The notes beneath the pieces are model-generated. The model saw only the letters and a program-made list of their open reading frames with translations, was not told the origin of the DNA and did no database searches. From contig JADJWR010000004.1 in NCBI GenBank assembly GCA_016716275.1, positions 1-64,000 of the forward strand: DNA of 64,000 nucleotides, read 5' to 3'. Positions within the stretch are counted from its first letter, which is position 1. Every line of letters starts with the position of its first letter. The position numbers and the translations under genes are program-made. Shown here one piece after another: positions 16,279 through 27,150 of this stretch. The stretch is from Burkholderiales bacterium (GTDB taxonomy: Bacteria > Pseudomonadota > Gammaproteobacteria > Burkholderiales > Burkholderiaceae_F).

Positions 16279-17622
16279 TCAGCGGGCCGCCGTCTCGCGG
16301 CGGCGGATCGTGACGCGCAGCCCCGGCCGGTCGTCGCGGTTGCCAAAGTGCGCGGCGAGGCCGTGCAGTTCGGCCACCCGCTGCACGATCGAGATGCCGA
16401 GCCCGCTGCCCGACTGGGACTGCCCGGCCGGCCGGTAGAACCGGTCGCCGAGGCGTTCCAGTTGCGCCGCGCTCAGCCCCGAGCCTTGATCCTCGATCAC
16501 CAGCGATTCGGTCGTGAAGCGCAGGTCGACCCGCGAGCGCGGCGGCGCGTAGCGCAGCGCGTTGTCGACCAGGTTGCGCAGCAGGGTGGCGAGCAGCGCT
16601 TCGTCGCCAACCAGCGGCAGGGCACTGCCGCGCTGCGGCCAGTCGACGCTGACCTCCGAGCCGGTGGCATCGAGCAGTGGCAGGCAGTCGGACAGCGCCC
16701 GCTCGACCACCCGATGCCAGTCGACCGGCTCGGTGAACGCCGGCCGCTGGCTGCCCTCGGCACTGGCCAGCGCCAGCAGCTGCGACACCAGGCGGCCGAG
16801 GCGCTCGATGCCTTCGCCGATCCGGCCGCTGGCCTGCGCGCGTTCGGCGTCGCTCGCCGCCAGCTGCGCCGCCTCCCACTGAGCGCGCAGCGCCGCCAGC
16901 GGCGTGCGCAGCTCGTGCGCCGCGTCGGCGGTCAGCCGCCGTTCGTGCTCGAGCGCCCGCTCGATGCGGGCAAACAGGTCGTTCATCGATGCCAGCAGCG
17001 GCTGCAGTTCGGCCGGCACCCTGGCAGTCGGCAGCGGCGTCAGGCTGTCGGCGCGACGCTCCTGCACCTCACGGGCGATCTCGCGCACCGGCCGCAGGCC
17101 ACGGCGGACCGCAGCGGCGATCACCGCCAGCAGCACCGGCAGCATCAGCAGCCACGGCAGCAGCTGGCTGGCCAGCAGATCGCGCAGCACTTCGCCGCGC
17201 TCCTCGGTGGCCTGGCCGACTGCCACCCGCCAAGCGCCGCTGCTGCGCAGGTAGTACACGCGCCACGACGCGTCGCCGAGCGTCAGGTCGACGAAGCCCT
17301 CGGCAGCGGCGTCGAAGGGCAGCGCACCGCCCTCGCGGTCGGCGAGCAGCAGTTCGCCGCGATCGTTCCAGACGGCGACCGACAGGTCCTCCAGCTCGGC
17401 CGCGCCACTGGCCGCCGGTTGCGCCGGCGCCCGCCTCGTCTGGCCGTCGAGTGCCGTCGACGGGAGCAACGCCGCCACCTGCTGCGCCAGCCGCACCTGC
17501 TGGGTGTCGAACAGTTCGTTGATCTCGAGGCTGGCGCGCCACAGGGCGAAGCCGACCGCCAGCGCCCAGGCGAGCGGCGCACCGGCCAGCAGCAGGATCA
17601 GCAGCCGCCGCTGCAGCGTCAC
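16279..17622 (-). CDS. Sensor histidine kinase (QseC/TctE-like)
   Basis: 447-residue inner-membrane kinase. Two membrane helices (about residues 8-27 and 150-175, LLPWLLMLPVLLAVIAAAV) frame a periplasmic sensor region. After a HAMP-like linker come the H-box LTADAAHELRTPLAALR, the N-box LLRNLVDNALRYAPP, and G-boxes DQGSGLSAAQ and SGSGLGISIVQRV. GTG 17622 overlaps the regulator stop as GTGA. Domain layout fits QseC/TctE kinases, which sense catecholamine-like signals or carboxylates in studied cases; the signal here is unknown. It converges with the TPR gene of the ligase/diiron cluster. Confidence 0.92.
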   Translation of the reverse strand: MTLQRRLLILLLAGAPLAWALAVGFALWRASLEINELFDTQQVRLAQQVAALLPSTALDGQTRRAPAQPAASGAAELEDLSVAVWNDRGELLLADREGGALPFDAAAEGFVDLTLGDASWRVYYLRSSGAWRVAVGQATEERGEVLRDLLASQLLPWLLMLPVLLAVIAAAVRRGLRPVREIAREVQERRADSLTPLPTARVPAELQPLLASMNDLFARIERALEHERRLTADAAHELRTPLAALRAQWEAAQLAASDAERAQASGRIGEGIERLGRLVSQLLALASAEGSQRPAFTEPVDWHRVVERALSDCLPLLDATGSEVSVDWPQRGSALPLVGDEALLATLLRNLVDNALRYAPPRSRVDLRFTTESLVIEDQGSGLSAAQLERLGDRFYRPAGQSQSGSGLGISIVQRVAELHGLAAHFGNRDDRPGLRVTIRRRETAAR

Positions 17623-18296
17623 CCGGCGGGCTCCTGCTCCGGCGCGCCGAGGGCGTAGCCGACGCCGCGCACCGTGCGCACGATCGCCGGGTCGATCTTG
17701 CGCCGCAGGTGGTGCACGTAGACCTCGATCGCGTTGCTCTCGATCGCGTGGTCCCACGCGTACAGCCGCTCGAACAGCTGCTGCTTCGACAGCACCCGGC
17801 GCGGGTTGGCCAGCAGCACCTCGAGCAGCGCCAGCTCGCGGCTGGTCAGATCCACCGGCGCGCCGTGCCAGGTCGCGCGCTTGGCGGCCGGGTCGTATTC
17901 GAGCGCGCCGTGGCGCCAGAGCGGTTCCGGCCGGCCGCGCGCCCGCCGCGTCGTCGCGCGCAGCCGCGCCGCCAGTTCGACGATCGCCACCGGCTTGACC
18001 AGGTAGTCGTCGGCGCCGCTGTCCAGACCCGTTACCCGCGAGTCGAGCGCGTCGCGGGCGGTCAGGATCAGCACCGGCGTGGCGTCGCCGCGCCGCCGCC
18101 AGCGGGCCAGCCAGTCCATGCCGTCGCCGCCTGGCAACGTGAGGTCGAGCACGATCGCCTCGTACGGCGCGTGCGCCAGTGCCGCGTCGGCCGCTTCGCC
18201 GTCGCGGAACCAGTCGACCGCGAAGCCGAGCGAGCGCAGGCCGCTGGCCAGTCCGTCGCCCAGCAGCGCGTCGTCCTCGACGATCAGGATGCGCAT
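17619..18296 (-). CDS. OmpR-family response regulator (QseB/TctD-like)
   Basis: 225-residue regulator starting at ATG 18296 (MRILIVEDDALLGDGLASGL). The receiver has the acidic pocket EDD, phospho-acceptor Asp in IVLDLTLPGGDGMDWL, Thr in LILTARDA and Lys in DYLVKPV. The winged-helix DNA-binding domain follows, with LTSRELALLEVLLANPRRV and IEVYVHHLRRKID. An upstream in-frame ATG at 18341 would add residues lacking homology, so it was not used. It forms an operon with the kinase gene, overlapping by four bases. Confidence 0.94.
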   Translation of the reverse strand: MRILIVEDDALLGDGLASGLRSLGFAVDWFRDGEAADAALAHAPYEAIVLDLTLPGGDGMDWLARWRRRGDATPVLILTARDALDSRVTGLDSGADDYLVKPVAIVELAARLRATTRRARGRPEPLWRHGALEYDPAAKRATWHGAPVDLTSRELALLEVLLANPRRVLSKQQLFERLYAWDHAIESNAIEVYVHHLRRKIDPAIVRTVRGVGYALGAPEQEPAG

Positions 18297-18375
18297 CGCG
18301 CTACCGGCGGCGCACCGCGCAGCCGGCGTCCCGGGTTTCATGCGGGTTGTCGAAACCGTTGCCCATCGGCGAAGC

Positions 18376-19374
18376 CTACGCGAGCGGCTCGACAGGCGCG
18401 GGCGGCGCCAGCCGTCGCCAGTCGCGCGGTGACTGGCCGGTGACGCGGCGAAACGCCCTTGAGAACACCGCGTCGGACTGGTAGCCGACCTGCTCGGCGA
18501 TCCGCGCCAGCGGCTGGCGCGCCCCGTGCAGCAGGTTGGCGGCGCGGGTGATCCGCCAGCGCGTCAGGTAAGCCATCGGCGGCTCGCCGACCAGTTCGCG
18601 GAAGCGCACGGCGAGCAGGGTGCGCGAGGTGCCGACCGCGCGCGCCAGCGAGTCGAGCGTCCACGGCTCGGCGTGGCGCTCGTGCAGCAGCGCCAGCGCG
18701 CGGCCGACGCGCGGATCGGCGAGCCCGCGCAGCCAGCCGGCCGCGCCGCGCTCGCCGTCGGCGTGCAGCCGCACCGCCTGGATGAAGAGCACATCGGCGA
18801 GTCGCCGCAGCACGGTGTGCGCCCCCAGCCCGCCGGCGGCGATTTCCTCCTCGACCAGGCGCAGCGTCGGCGCCAGCGCCTGCCGTACGCGCGGGTCGTC
18901 GCCGCGCAGGTGGATCAGCGGCGGCAGCGCGTCGAACAGCGGGTTGATGCGCAGCGGGTCGACCGAGAAGAAGCCGCCGGTCACCCGCGTCGCCGCGCCG
19001 GGGCCGCCGTGCCGCGTGCCGCCGCGGCGGTCCAGCGGGTGCGCCTGCAGCCAGTTGTCGAAGGGCACCACCAGCGCATCCTTGCCCGACCGCACCACGT
19101 GCGGCGCCGCGTTGGGCAGCAGCACGAAGTCGCCGGCCCGCACGCGTCGCACCGCGCCGCGCCGGCCGACCTGCAGCTCGCACTCGCCGGCGGTGACCGC
19201 ATAGAACGGCGCGCGGCCACTGCGCACGATCGAGATGCCCCATGGCGCGCGCAGCTCGGCGCTGAAGTACACCGTGCCCTCCAGCCGCACCTGCTCCATC
19301 ACGTCGGTCAGCACGTCGAACGGCAGTGCCGGCGGCAGTGCGGCAGGTTGGCGAGGTTCTGAACGAATCGACAT
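18376..19374 (-). CDS. AraC family transcriptional regulator with cupin sensor domain
   Basis: 332-residue activator/repressor. Residues 1-200 form the cupin-like AraC N-terminal domain (PFDVLTDVMEQVRLEGTVYF and GDFVLLPNAAPHVV). Residues 225-325 hold the two helix-turn-helix motifs, WTLDSLARAVGTSRTLLAVR and RIAEQVGYQSDAVFSRAFRR. ATG 19374 gives the usual start (MSIRSEPRQ); an upstream start at 19431 adds an unlikely basic tail. It is divergent from the small exported protein gene at 19482, which may be its target. Confidence 0.92.
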   Translation of the reverse strand: MSIRSEPRQPAALPPALPFDVLTDVMEQVRLEGTVYFSAELRAPWGISIVRSGRAPFYAVTAGECELQVGRRGAVRRVRAGDFVLLPNAAPHVVRSGKDALVVPFDNWLQAHPLDRRGGTRHGGPGAATRVTGGFFSVDPLRINPLFDALPPLIHLRGDDPRVRQALAPTLRLVEEEIAAGGLGAHTVLRRLADVLFIQAVRLHADGERGAAGWLRGLADPRVGRALALLHERHAEPWTLDSLARAVGTSRTLLAVRFRELVGEPPMAYLTRWRITRAANLLHGARQPLARIAEQVGYQSDAVFSRAFRRVTGQSPRDWRRLAPPAPVEPLA

Positions 19375-19481
19375 GAAATCTGTCCTGAAGCGCCTTTTCA
19401 TTCTGCCACCGCCGGCGCACAGTGGCGTCATCGCGACAGACGGTGCCAGTCGGCACCGGGCGACACCGACAGGAGATCACG

Positions 19482-19790
19482 ATGCGCAACCACCTCACCG
19501 CCCTCGCCGCCGCCCTGATGCTCGCCGCCAGCGGCGTTTATGCGCAGCAGGCGCCCGTCCGCACCGAGGGGCCGTTCAGCCCGCTCACCTACGAGGCGCT
19601 CGGCGCCACGCCGAGCATCCGGCTGCATCGCACCGCGCCGGCCGATCGCCAGGCCGCCGAGGCGAAGGCGCAGGCGGCGCTGAAGTCGCCGGCTACCGTA
19701 AGCCCGCGCGAGGCGGCCCGCGCCGCCGAGGCGCGCGCCTTGACCGCGCCGGCACCGTCGGCGACGCCGACGTCGGCGCGGCCGCAGTGA
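19482..19790 (+). CDS. Small exported protein of unknown function
   Basis: 102-residue product with a clear Sec signal (LTALAAALMLAASGVYAQ) and a hydrophilic Ala/Pro-rich mature part (PSIRLHRTAPADRQAAEAKA). ATG 19482 follows an AGGAG ribosome site. No domain is recognised. It is divergent from an AraC-type regulator 107 bases away, so regulation by that protein is plausible. The mature region is low in complexity, so homology searches may fail. Confidence 0.6.
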   Translation: MRNHLTALAAALMLAASGVYAQQAPVRTEGPFSPLTYEALGATPSIRLHRTAPADRQAAEAKAQAALKSPATVSPREAARAAEARALTAPAPSATPTSARPQ

Positions 19791-19802
19791 CGGCCCCGGC
19801 GA

Positions 19803-20549
19803 TCAGCGCTCGCGCGTCAGCGGCACGAAGCGCACCTCGAGCACGCTGCGCGTGAGCGCGCGGCCCTGCGCGTCCTTGCGCAGCAGCTGCAGGGTCTGGA
19901 TGCCGAAGCGGCTGCCCACCGGCGCGATCAGCCGGCCGCCGGGCGCTAGCTGGTCGATCAGCGGCTGCGGCATGTGGTCGGGCGCGGCGGTGACGACGAT
20001 CGCGTCGAACGGTGCCGCCTCCGGCCAGCCGAGATAACCGTCGCCGATGCGCGTCTCGACGTTGCGATAGCCGAGCGAGCTCAGCAGCGCCGCCGCCTGT
20101 TCGCCGAGCGGGCGGACGATCTCGATCGTGTGGACGCGGGCGGCCAGTTCGGCCAGCACCGCTGCCTGGTAGCCGGAGCCGGTGCCGATCTCCAGCACGC
20201 GGTCGGTCGCCTTCGGTTCGACCAGCTCGGTCATCAGCGCGACGATGAACGGCTGCGAGATCGTCTGCTCGTGGCCGATCGGCAGCGGCCGGTTCTCGTA
20301 GGCGCGGTCGGCAAGCTGCGCCGGCACGAAGCGGTGGCGCGGCACCTTGCCGATCGCTGCCGCCACCCGCGGATCGAGCCGGTCGCGGCCGGTGCTGCGC
20401 GCGGTGTCGCGCATGTCGGCCTCGACCTCGGCGAGCATTCGCCGGCGAGCGGTCGCGTAGGCGTCCGCTTCGGCGGCAACGGCCGCGCCGAGCGGCGCCG
20501 CCAGCCCGGCGGCGATCAGTCGGCGGCGCAGGATCATCGGCAGCGTCAT
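19803..20549 (-). CDS. pcm: Protein-L-isoaspartate O-methyltransferase, exported form
   Basis: 248-residue SAM-dependent enzyme that repairs isoaspartyl residues. The catalytic-site block HEQTISQPFIVALMTELV and the SAM-binding VLEIGTGSGYQAAVLAEL are intact, followed by VETRIGDGYLGWPEAAPFDA and VTAAPDHMPQPLIDQLAPGG. The N-terminus MILRRRLIAAGLAAPLGAAV looks like an export signal with a basic triplet, so the protein is predicted to act in the periplasm, unlike cytoplasmic Pcm. ATG 20549 or 20537 are both possible starts. It is divergent from the Rieske gene. Confidence 0.88.
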   Translation of the reverse strand: MTLPMILRRRLIAAGLAAPLGAAVAAEADAYATARRRMLAEVEADMRDTARSTGRDRLDPRVAAAIGKVPRHRFVPAQLADRAYENRPLPIGHEQTISQPFIVALMTELVEPKATDRVLEIGTGSGYQAAVLAELAARVHTIEIVRPLGEQAAALLSSLGYRNVETRIGDGYLGWPEAAPFDAIVVTAAPDHMPQPLIDQLAPGGRLIAPVGSRFGIQTLQLLRKDAQGRALTRSVLEVRFVPLTRER

Positions 20550-20613
20550 GCCGGCCAGTCTAGGCCGAGGCCTGCTGCCTACAATGACCGGCGTCAGCGC
20601 CCGCCGAGAAGCC

Positions 20614-21738
<1,125 letters not shown>

Positions 21739-21826
21739 GCGCAGGCGAGAGGCCGATCGACAGCCGCCGCCTGCAACAATGCCGGTCACTTCGTCCTGCC
21801 GGCACGACGCCACCGAGACCGCACAG

Positions 21827-22798
21827 ATGAGCCTGCCGATTTCCTTCGCCGACATCGAAGCGGCAGCCGCCCGCCTGCACGGCGTGGCGCACCGCACGCC
21901 CGTGCTGACCTCGCGCACCGCCGACCAGCTCACCAGCGCGCAGCTGTACTTCAAGTGCGAGAACCTGCAACGGATGGGGGCCTTCAAGTTCCGCGGCGCC
22001 TACAACGCGCTGGCGCAGTTCTCGCCGCAGCAGAGGAAGGCCGGCGCGATCTCCTTTTCCAGCGGTAACCACGCGCAGGCGATCGCGCTTTCCGCCAGGC
22101 TGCTCGGCATGCCGGCGCTGATCGTGATGCCGGCCGACGCGCCGCCGTTGAAGATCACCGCCACCCGCGGCTACGGCGCCGAGGTGATCCTGTACGACCG
22201 CTACACGCAGGATCGCGAGGCGCTGGGCGCGCAGCTCGCCGCCGAGCGCGGCATGACGCTGATCCCGCCGTACGACCACCCGCACGTGATGGCCGGCCAG
22301 GGCACGGCGGCACTCGAACTGGTGCGCGACGTCGGCGGGCTCGACGTGCTGCTGGTGTGCGTCGGCGGCGGCGGGCTGATTTCCGGCTGCGCGGTGGCAG
22401 CCAAGCACCTGTCGCCCGGCTGCCGGGTGATCGGCGTCGAGCCGGAGGCCGGCAACGACGTGCAGCAGAGCCTGCGCCGCGGCGAGATCGTCCACATCGA
22501 CGTGCCGAAGACGATCGCCGACGGCGCGCAGACGCAGCACGCCGGAAACCTCACCTTCGCGGTGATCCGCGCCCTGGTCGACGACGTGCTCACGGTGAGC
22601 GACGCGCAGCTGGTGCGCGCGATGGGCTTCTTCATGGAGCGGATGAAGCTGGTGGTCGAGCCGACCGGGTGCCTCGCCGCGGCGGCGGCGCTCGAGGGCG
22701 CGATGCCGCTGCGCGGACTGCGGGTCGGCGTGATCCTCAGCGGCGGCAACATCGACGCCGAGCGCTACGCGCGGCTGCTGCTGCAGGGCGCCGCCTGA
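21827..22798 (+). CDS. PLP-dependent threonine/serine-type dehydratase
   Basis: 323-residue fold-type II PLP enzyme of the threonine dehydratase/threo-3-hydroxyaspartate ammonia-lyase group. The PLP lysine lies in GAFKFRGAYNAL; SFSSGNHAQAIALSA and the glycine-rich phosphate loop VCVGGGGLISGCAVA follow. There is no C-terminal ACT regulatory domain, so it is the catabolic, short form. ATG 21827 (MSLPISFADIE) is used because the earlier ATG adds a non-homologous tail. Substrate choice among Thr, Ser, hydroxyaspartate and serine racemisation cannot be read by eye. Confidence 0.9.
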   Translation: MSLPISFADIEAAAARLHGVAHRTPVLTSRTADQLTSAQLYFKCENLQRMGAFKFRGAYNALAQFSPQQRKAGAISFSSGNHAQAIALSARLLGMPALIVMPADAPPLKITATRGYGAEVILYDRYTQDREALGAQLAAERGMTLIPPYDHPHVMAGQGTAALELVRDVGGLDVLLVCVGGGGLISGCAVAAKHLSPGCRVIGVEPEAGNDVQQSLRRGEIVHIDVPKTIADGAQTQHAGNLTFAVIRALVDDVLTVSDAQLVRAMGFFMERMKLVVEPTGCLAAAAALEGAMPLRGLRVGVILSGGNIDAERYARLLLQGAA

Positions 22799-22815
22799 GG
22801 GCGGCGGCCCGGCGC

Positions 22816-23244
22816 TCAGCCGGTGCGGCCGAGGATCGACGCGGTGGCGGTCAGGTCCTCGAGCAGCGCCATCGAGGCGGCGCCGGTCACGGCAAACGGG
22901 TCGAGCTCCGGCAGCTCGGCGTGCTTCAGCAGCAGCGACGGGTTGATCTTCTTCAGGTTCACCTGGCCCATCGTCCAGCCGGCGAAGCGCCGCTCGGCGA
23001 TCTCCTCGTACAGCAGCAGCATCACCTCGCGGTGCCGCGAGTCGCGCACGATCTTGTTGTACAGGCCGTTGACCGCACCGCGGCCGCCCTCGAGCACCTG
23101 CATGTAGACGTCGCCGCCGTAGCACAGCACGCCGGTGATGCCCAGCGCCGGGTTGTGGGCGTGCGACGAGCGCAGGATCGATTCGATCAGCTCGCCGGTC
23201 ACCGGCTCGGCGGCGCGGCTCGCGTACAGAAGTCGGACCAGCAT
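22816..23244 (-). CDS. BLUF-domain blue-light photoreceptor
   Basis: 142-residue protein made almost only of a BLUF (FAD-binding blue-light sensor) domain. Key photochemical residues are present: Tyr in VRLLYASRA, Asn in HAHNPALGITGVL, Gln in VYMQVLEGGR, and the semi-conserved Trp/Met in FAGWTMGQV. The C-terminal helices are short and no output domain is fused, so signalling must go through a partner. It lies 14 bases after folE in the same direction, suggesting co-transcription. Confidence 0.93.
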   Translation of the reverse strand: MLVRLLYASRAAEPVTGELIESILRSSHAHNPALGITGVLCYGGDVYMQVLEGGRGAVNGLYNKIVRDSRHREVMLLLYEEIAERRFAGWTMGQVNLKKINPSLLLKHAELPELDPFAVTGAASMALLEDLTATASILGRTG

Positions 23245-23258
23245 CTGAACTCCCTCAC

Positions 23259-23987
23259 TCAGCCCTTGTTGCCGTTGACCAGCGACAGAAACTCGCGGCG
23301 CAGATTGGCGTCCTTCAGGAACACGCCGCGCATCACGCTGTTGATCATCTTCGAATCGGTGTCCTTGACGCCGCGCCACTGCATGCAGAAGTGGTCGGCC
23401 TCCATCACGATCGCCAGCCCGTCGGGCTGCATCCGCTCGTTGAGCAGGTCGGCCAGCCGGGTGACCGCCTCCTCCTGGATCTGCGGCCGGCTCATCACCC
23501 AGTCGGTCAGGCGCGCGTACTTCGACAGGCCGATCAGGTTCGAGTGCTCGTTCGGCATCACGCCGATCCACACCCGGCCGATGATCGGGCACAGGTGGTG
23601 CGAGCAGGCGCTGCGCACGGTGATCGGGCCGACGATCATCAGTTCGTTCAGCCCCTCGACGTTGGGAAACTCCGTCACCGGCGGCGCCGTCAGGTAGCGG
23701 CCGCGGAACACTTCGGTCAGGTACATCTTGGCCACCCGGCCGGCGGTGTCGCGGCTGTTGTGGTCGTGCTCGGTGTCGATGACCAGGCTGTTCAGCACCT
23801 CGAGCAGCTTGCCTTCGACCTCGGCTTTCAGCTGCTCGATTTCGCCCGGCTCGATGAAGCGGGCGATGTTGTCGTTGGCGTGGAAGCGCGTGCGCGCCTG
23901 GCGCAGGCGCTCGCGGATCTTGACCGACACCGGCACCCCCGGATCCGGGTCGGGCGCGGGCGTGGCTTCGGGCTTCGGCGTGTTCAT
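23259..23987 (-). CDS. folE: GTP cyclohydrolase I
   Basis: Converts GTP to dihydroneopterin triphosphate, the first step to tetrahydrofolate and other pterins; cytoplasmic decamer. 242 residues from ATG 23987. Zn-binding and catalytic residues are in VRSACSHHLCPIIGR; the substrate pocket continues with VWIGVMPN, LIGLSKYARL and SRPQIQEEAVTRLADLL. The N-terminal 45 residues are proline-rich and poorly conserved. The BLUF gene follows 14 bases downstream. Confidence 0.95.
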   Translation of the reverse strand: MNTPKPEATPAPDPDPGVPVSVKIRERLRQARTRFHANDNIARFIEPGEIEQLKAEVEGKLLEVLNSLVIDTEHDHNSRDTAGRVAKMYLTEVFRGRYLTAPPVTEFPNVEGLNELMIVGPITVRSACSHHLCPIIGRVWIGVMPNEHSNLIGLSKYARLTDWVMSRPQIQEEAVTRLADLLNERMQPDGLAIVMEADHFCMQWRGVKDTDSKMINSVMRGVFLKDANLRREFLSLVNGNKG

Positions 23988-24152
23988 CGAGATCGGGCCC
24001 CGGCAGGATTCGGCGCCGATGGTAGACGCAAACGCGTCCTCGCAAGTGACACGGCGGCCGCGCCGGCCGACAGCGCCCATCTCGGAGTCCGCGGCGGCCG
24101 GAGATCTCGAGATAGGCCCTAGACTGCCGGCGGACATCCACAGGGGGCTCGC

Positions 24153-25413
24153 TTGCACGTCGCCATCCTCGGCGCCGGCGTGATCGGCACGTCGATCGCC
24201 TACTACCTGGCCCGCGACGGCCACCGCGTCACCGTGCTCGAGCGGCAGCCGGCGGCGGGGCTCGAGACCAGCTTCGCCAATGCCGGCGAGGTCTCGCCCG
24301 GCTACTCGGCGCCGTGGGCCGGGCCGGGCGTGCCGGTGAAGGCGGTCAAGTGGCTGCTGATGCGCCACCGGCCGCTGGTGATCTGGCCGCTGGCGGACTG
24401 GGCGATGTGGCGCTGGGGACTGTCGATGCTGGCCAACTGCACCGAGCGCGCCTACGAGGTCAACAAGAGCCGCATGCTGCGCCTGGCCGAGTACAGCCGC
24501 GACTGCCTGCGCAGGCTGCGCGCCGACACCGGCATCGCCTACGACGAGCGCGCGCAGGGCACGTTGCAGCTTTTTCGCACGCAGCGGCAGCTCGACTCGA
24601 CCGGCGCCGACACCGAGATCCTGCGCCGCTTCGGCGTGCCCTTCGAGGTGCTCGACCGCGACGGTTGCATCGTCCACGAGCCGGCGCTCGGCCGCGTGCG
24701 CGAGAAGGTCGTCGGCGGCCTGCGGCTGCCCGGCGACGAGACCGGCGACTGCTGCATGTTCACCCAGCGCCTGGCCGAACTCGCCGCCGGCCTCGGCGCC
24801 GAGTTCCGCTTCGCGACGCGGATCACCCGGCTGGCGGAGACTGCCGGGCGCATCGCCGGCGTGGCCACCTCGTCCGGCGCGGTGCTCGCCGACGCCTACG
24901 TGCTGGCGCTCGGCAGCTACTCGCCGCTGCTGGCGCGGCCGCTCGGCTTGCGGCTTCCGGTCTATCCGGTCAAGGGCTACTCGATCACCGTGCCGATCAC
25001 CGACCGCGCGGCCGCGCCCCGAATCGACCGTGATGGACGAGACGCACAAGGTGGCGGTGACGCGCCTGGGCGACCGCATCCGCGTCGGCGGCACGGCGGA
25101 GCTGGCCGGCTACAACCTGAAGCTGCGCGAGGCGCGGCGCTCGACGCTCGAACACGTGGTGAGCGATCTGTTCCCGGCCGGCGGCGACGTTGCGCGCGCC
25201 GAGTTCTGGACCGGCCTGCGGCCGATGACGCCGGACGGCACGCCGATCATCGGCCCGACGCGCTACGCCAATCTGCACCTGGCCACCGGCCACGGCACGC
25301 TCGGCTGGACCATGGCCGCCGGCACCGGTCGCGTGCTGGCCGACCTGCTCGGCGGCCGCCAGCCGGAAATCGACCTCGACGGACTGACGCTGGCGCGGTA
25401 TTCGCGCGCGTGA
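24153..25413 (+). CDS. dadA: D-amino acid dehydrogenase, one frameshift
   Basis: FAD-dependent membrane-associated enzyme that oxidises D-amino acids and feeds electrons to quinone. TTG 24153 is the start (AGGGGG just upstream), giving the dinucleotide motif VAILGAGVIGTSIAYYLA, then LETSFANAGEVSPGYSAPWA typical of DadA and VYPVKGYSITVP. At the CCCC run near 25016-25019 an extra C shifts the frame; the adjacent frame continues PESTVMDETHKVAVTRLG and ends GHGTLGWTMAAGTGRVLADL. Removing one base restores about 419 residues. A single homopolymer indel and intact flanks favour sequencing error. Confidence 0.88.
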
Positions 25414-25455
25414 CGGGCGACCGGACGCAAGCTCTTCCCGGACGTGCCGTCCGGC

Positions 25456-25494
25456 GAAATTGGGCCCCGGCCTGCGCCGGGGCGACGGCAATTC
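25456..25494. repeat. Dispersed palindromic intergenic element, copy 1
   Basis: Contains AATTGGGCCCCGGCC and GCCGGGGCGACGGCAATT, with a 7-base stem GCCCCGG/CCGGGGC (25464-25470, 25477-25483). It lies between the convergent dadA and aminopeptidase genes, where it could also end transcripts. A related element lies upstream of the methionine synthase gene. Confidence 0.65.
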
Positions 25495-26892
<1,398 letters not shown>

Positions 26893-27009
26893 TGCCGTGT
26901 GATCCGTAGGGGCGCGAGAGGCGCGACGGGCGCGATTGTCCAACAGGTGCCGGCGGCGTTGCGGCGACGTGCCAAACTTTGCCGCCACTGTCACGCCGCC
27001 GCGCGGGGC

Positions 27010-27113
27010 ATCGTCATGCCGGCGCAGGGCCTGCCCCGGACTTGATCCGGGGCCGGGATCCAGCTTCCTGCGCGGCAATTTGGGCCCGGCCTTCGCCGGG
27101 GCGACGAGCCACA
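27010..27113. repeat. Dispersed palindromic intergenic element, copy 2 (composite)
   Basis: Two units: one reads TCATGCCGGCGCAGGGCC, then GATCCGGGGCCGGGATCCAG; the second is GCAATTTGGGCCCGGCC followed by CGCCGGGGCGACGA, matching the element at 25456. Such GC palindromes are typical of REP-like dispersed repeats in proteobacterial intergenic DNA. It lies in the 258-base gap upstream of the methionine synthase gene. Confidence 0.65.
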
Positions 27114-27150
27114 TGACGCCGGTCGACATAGCACGCTGAAGGAGGCCACC

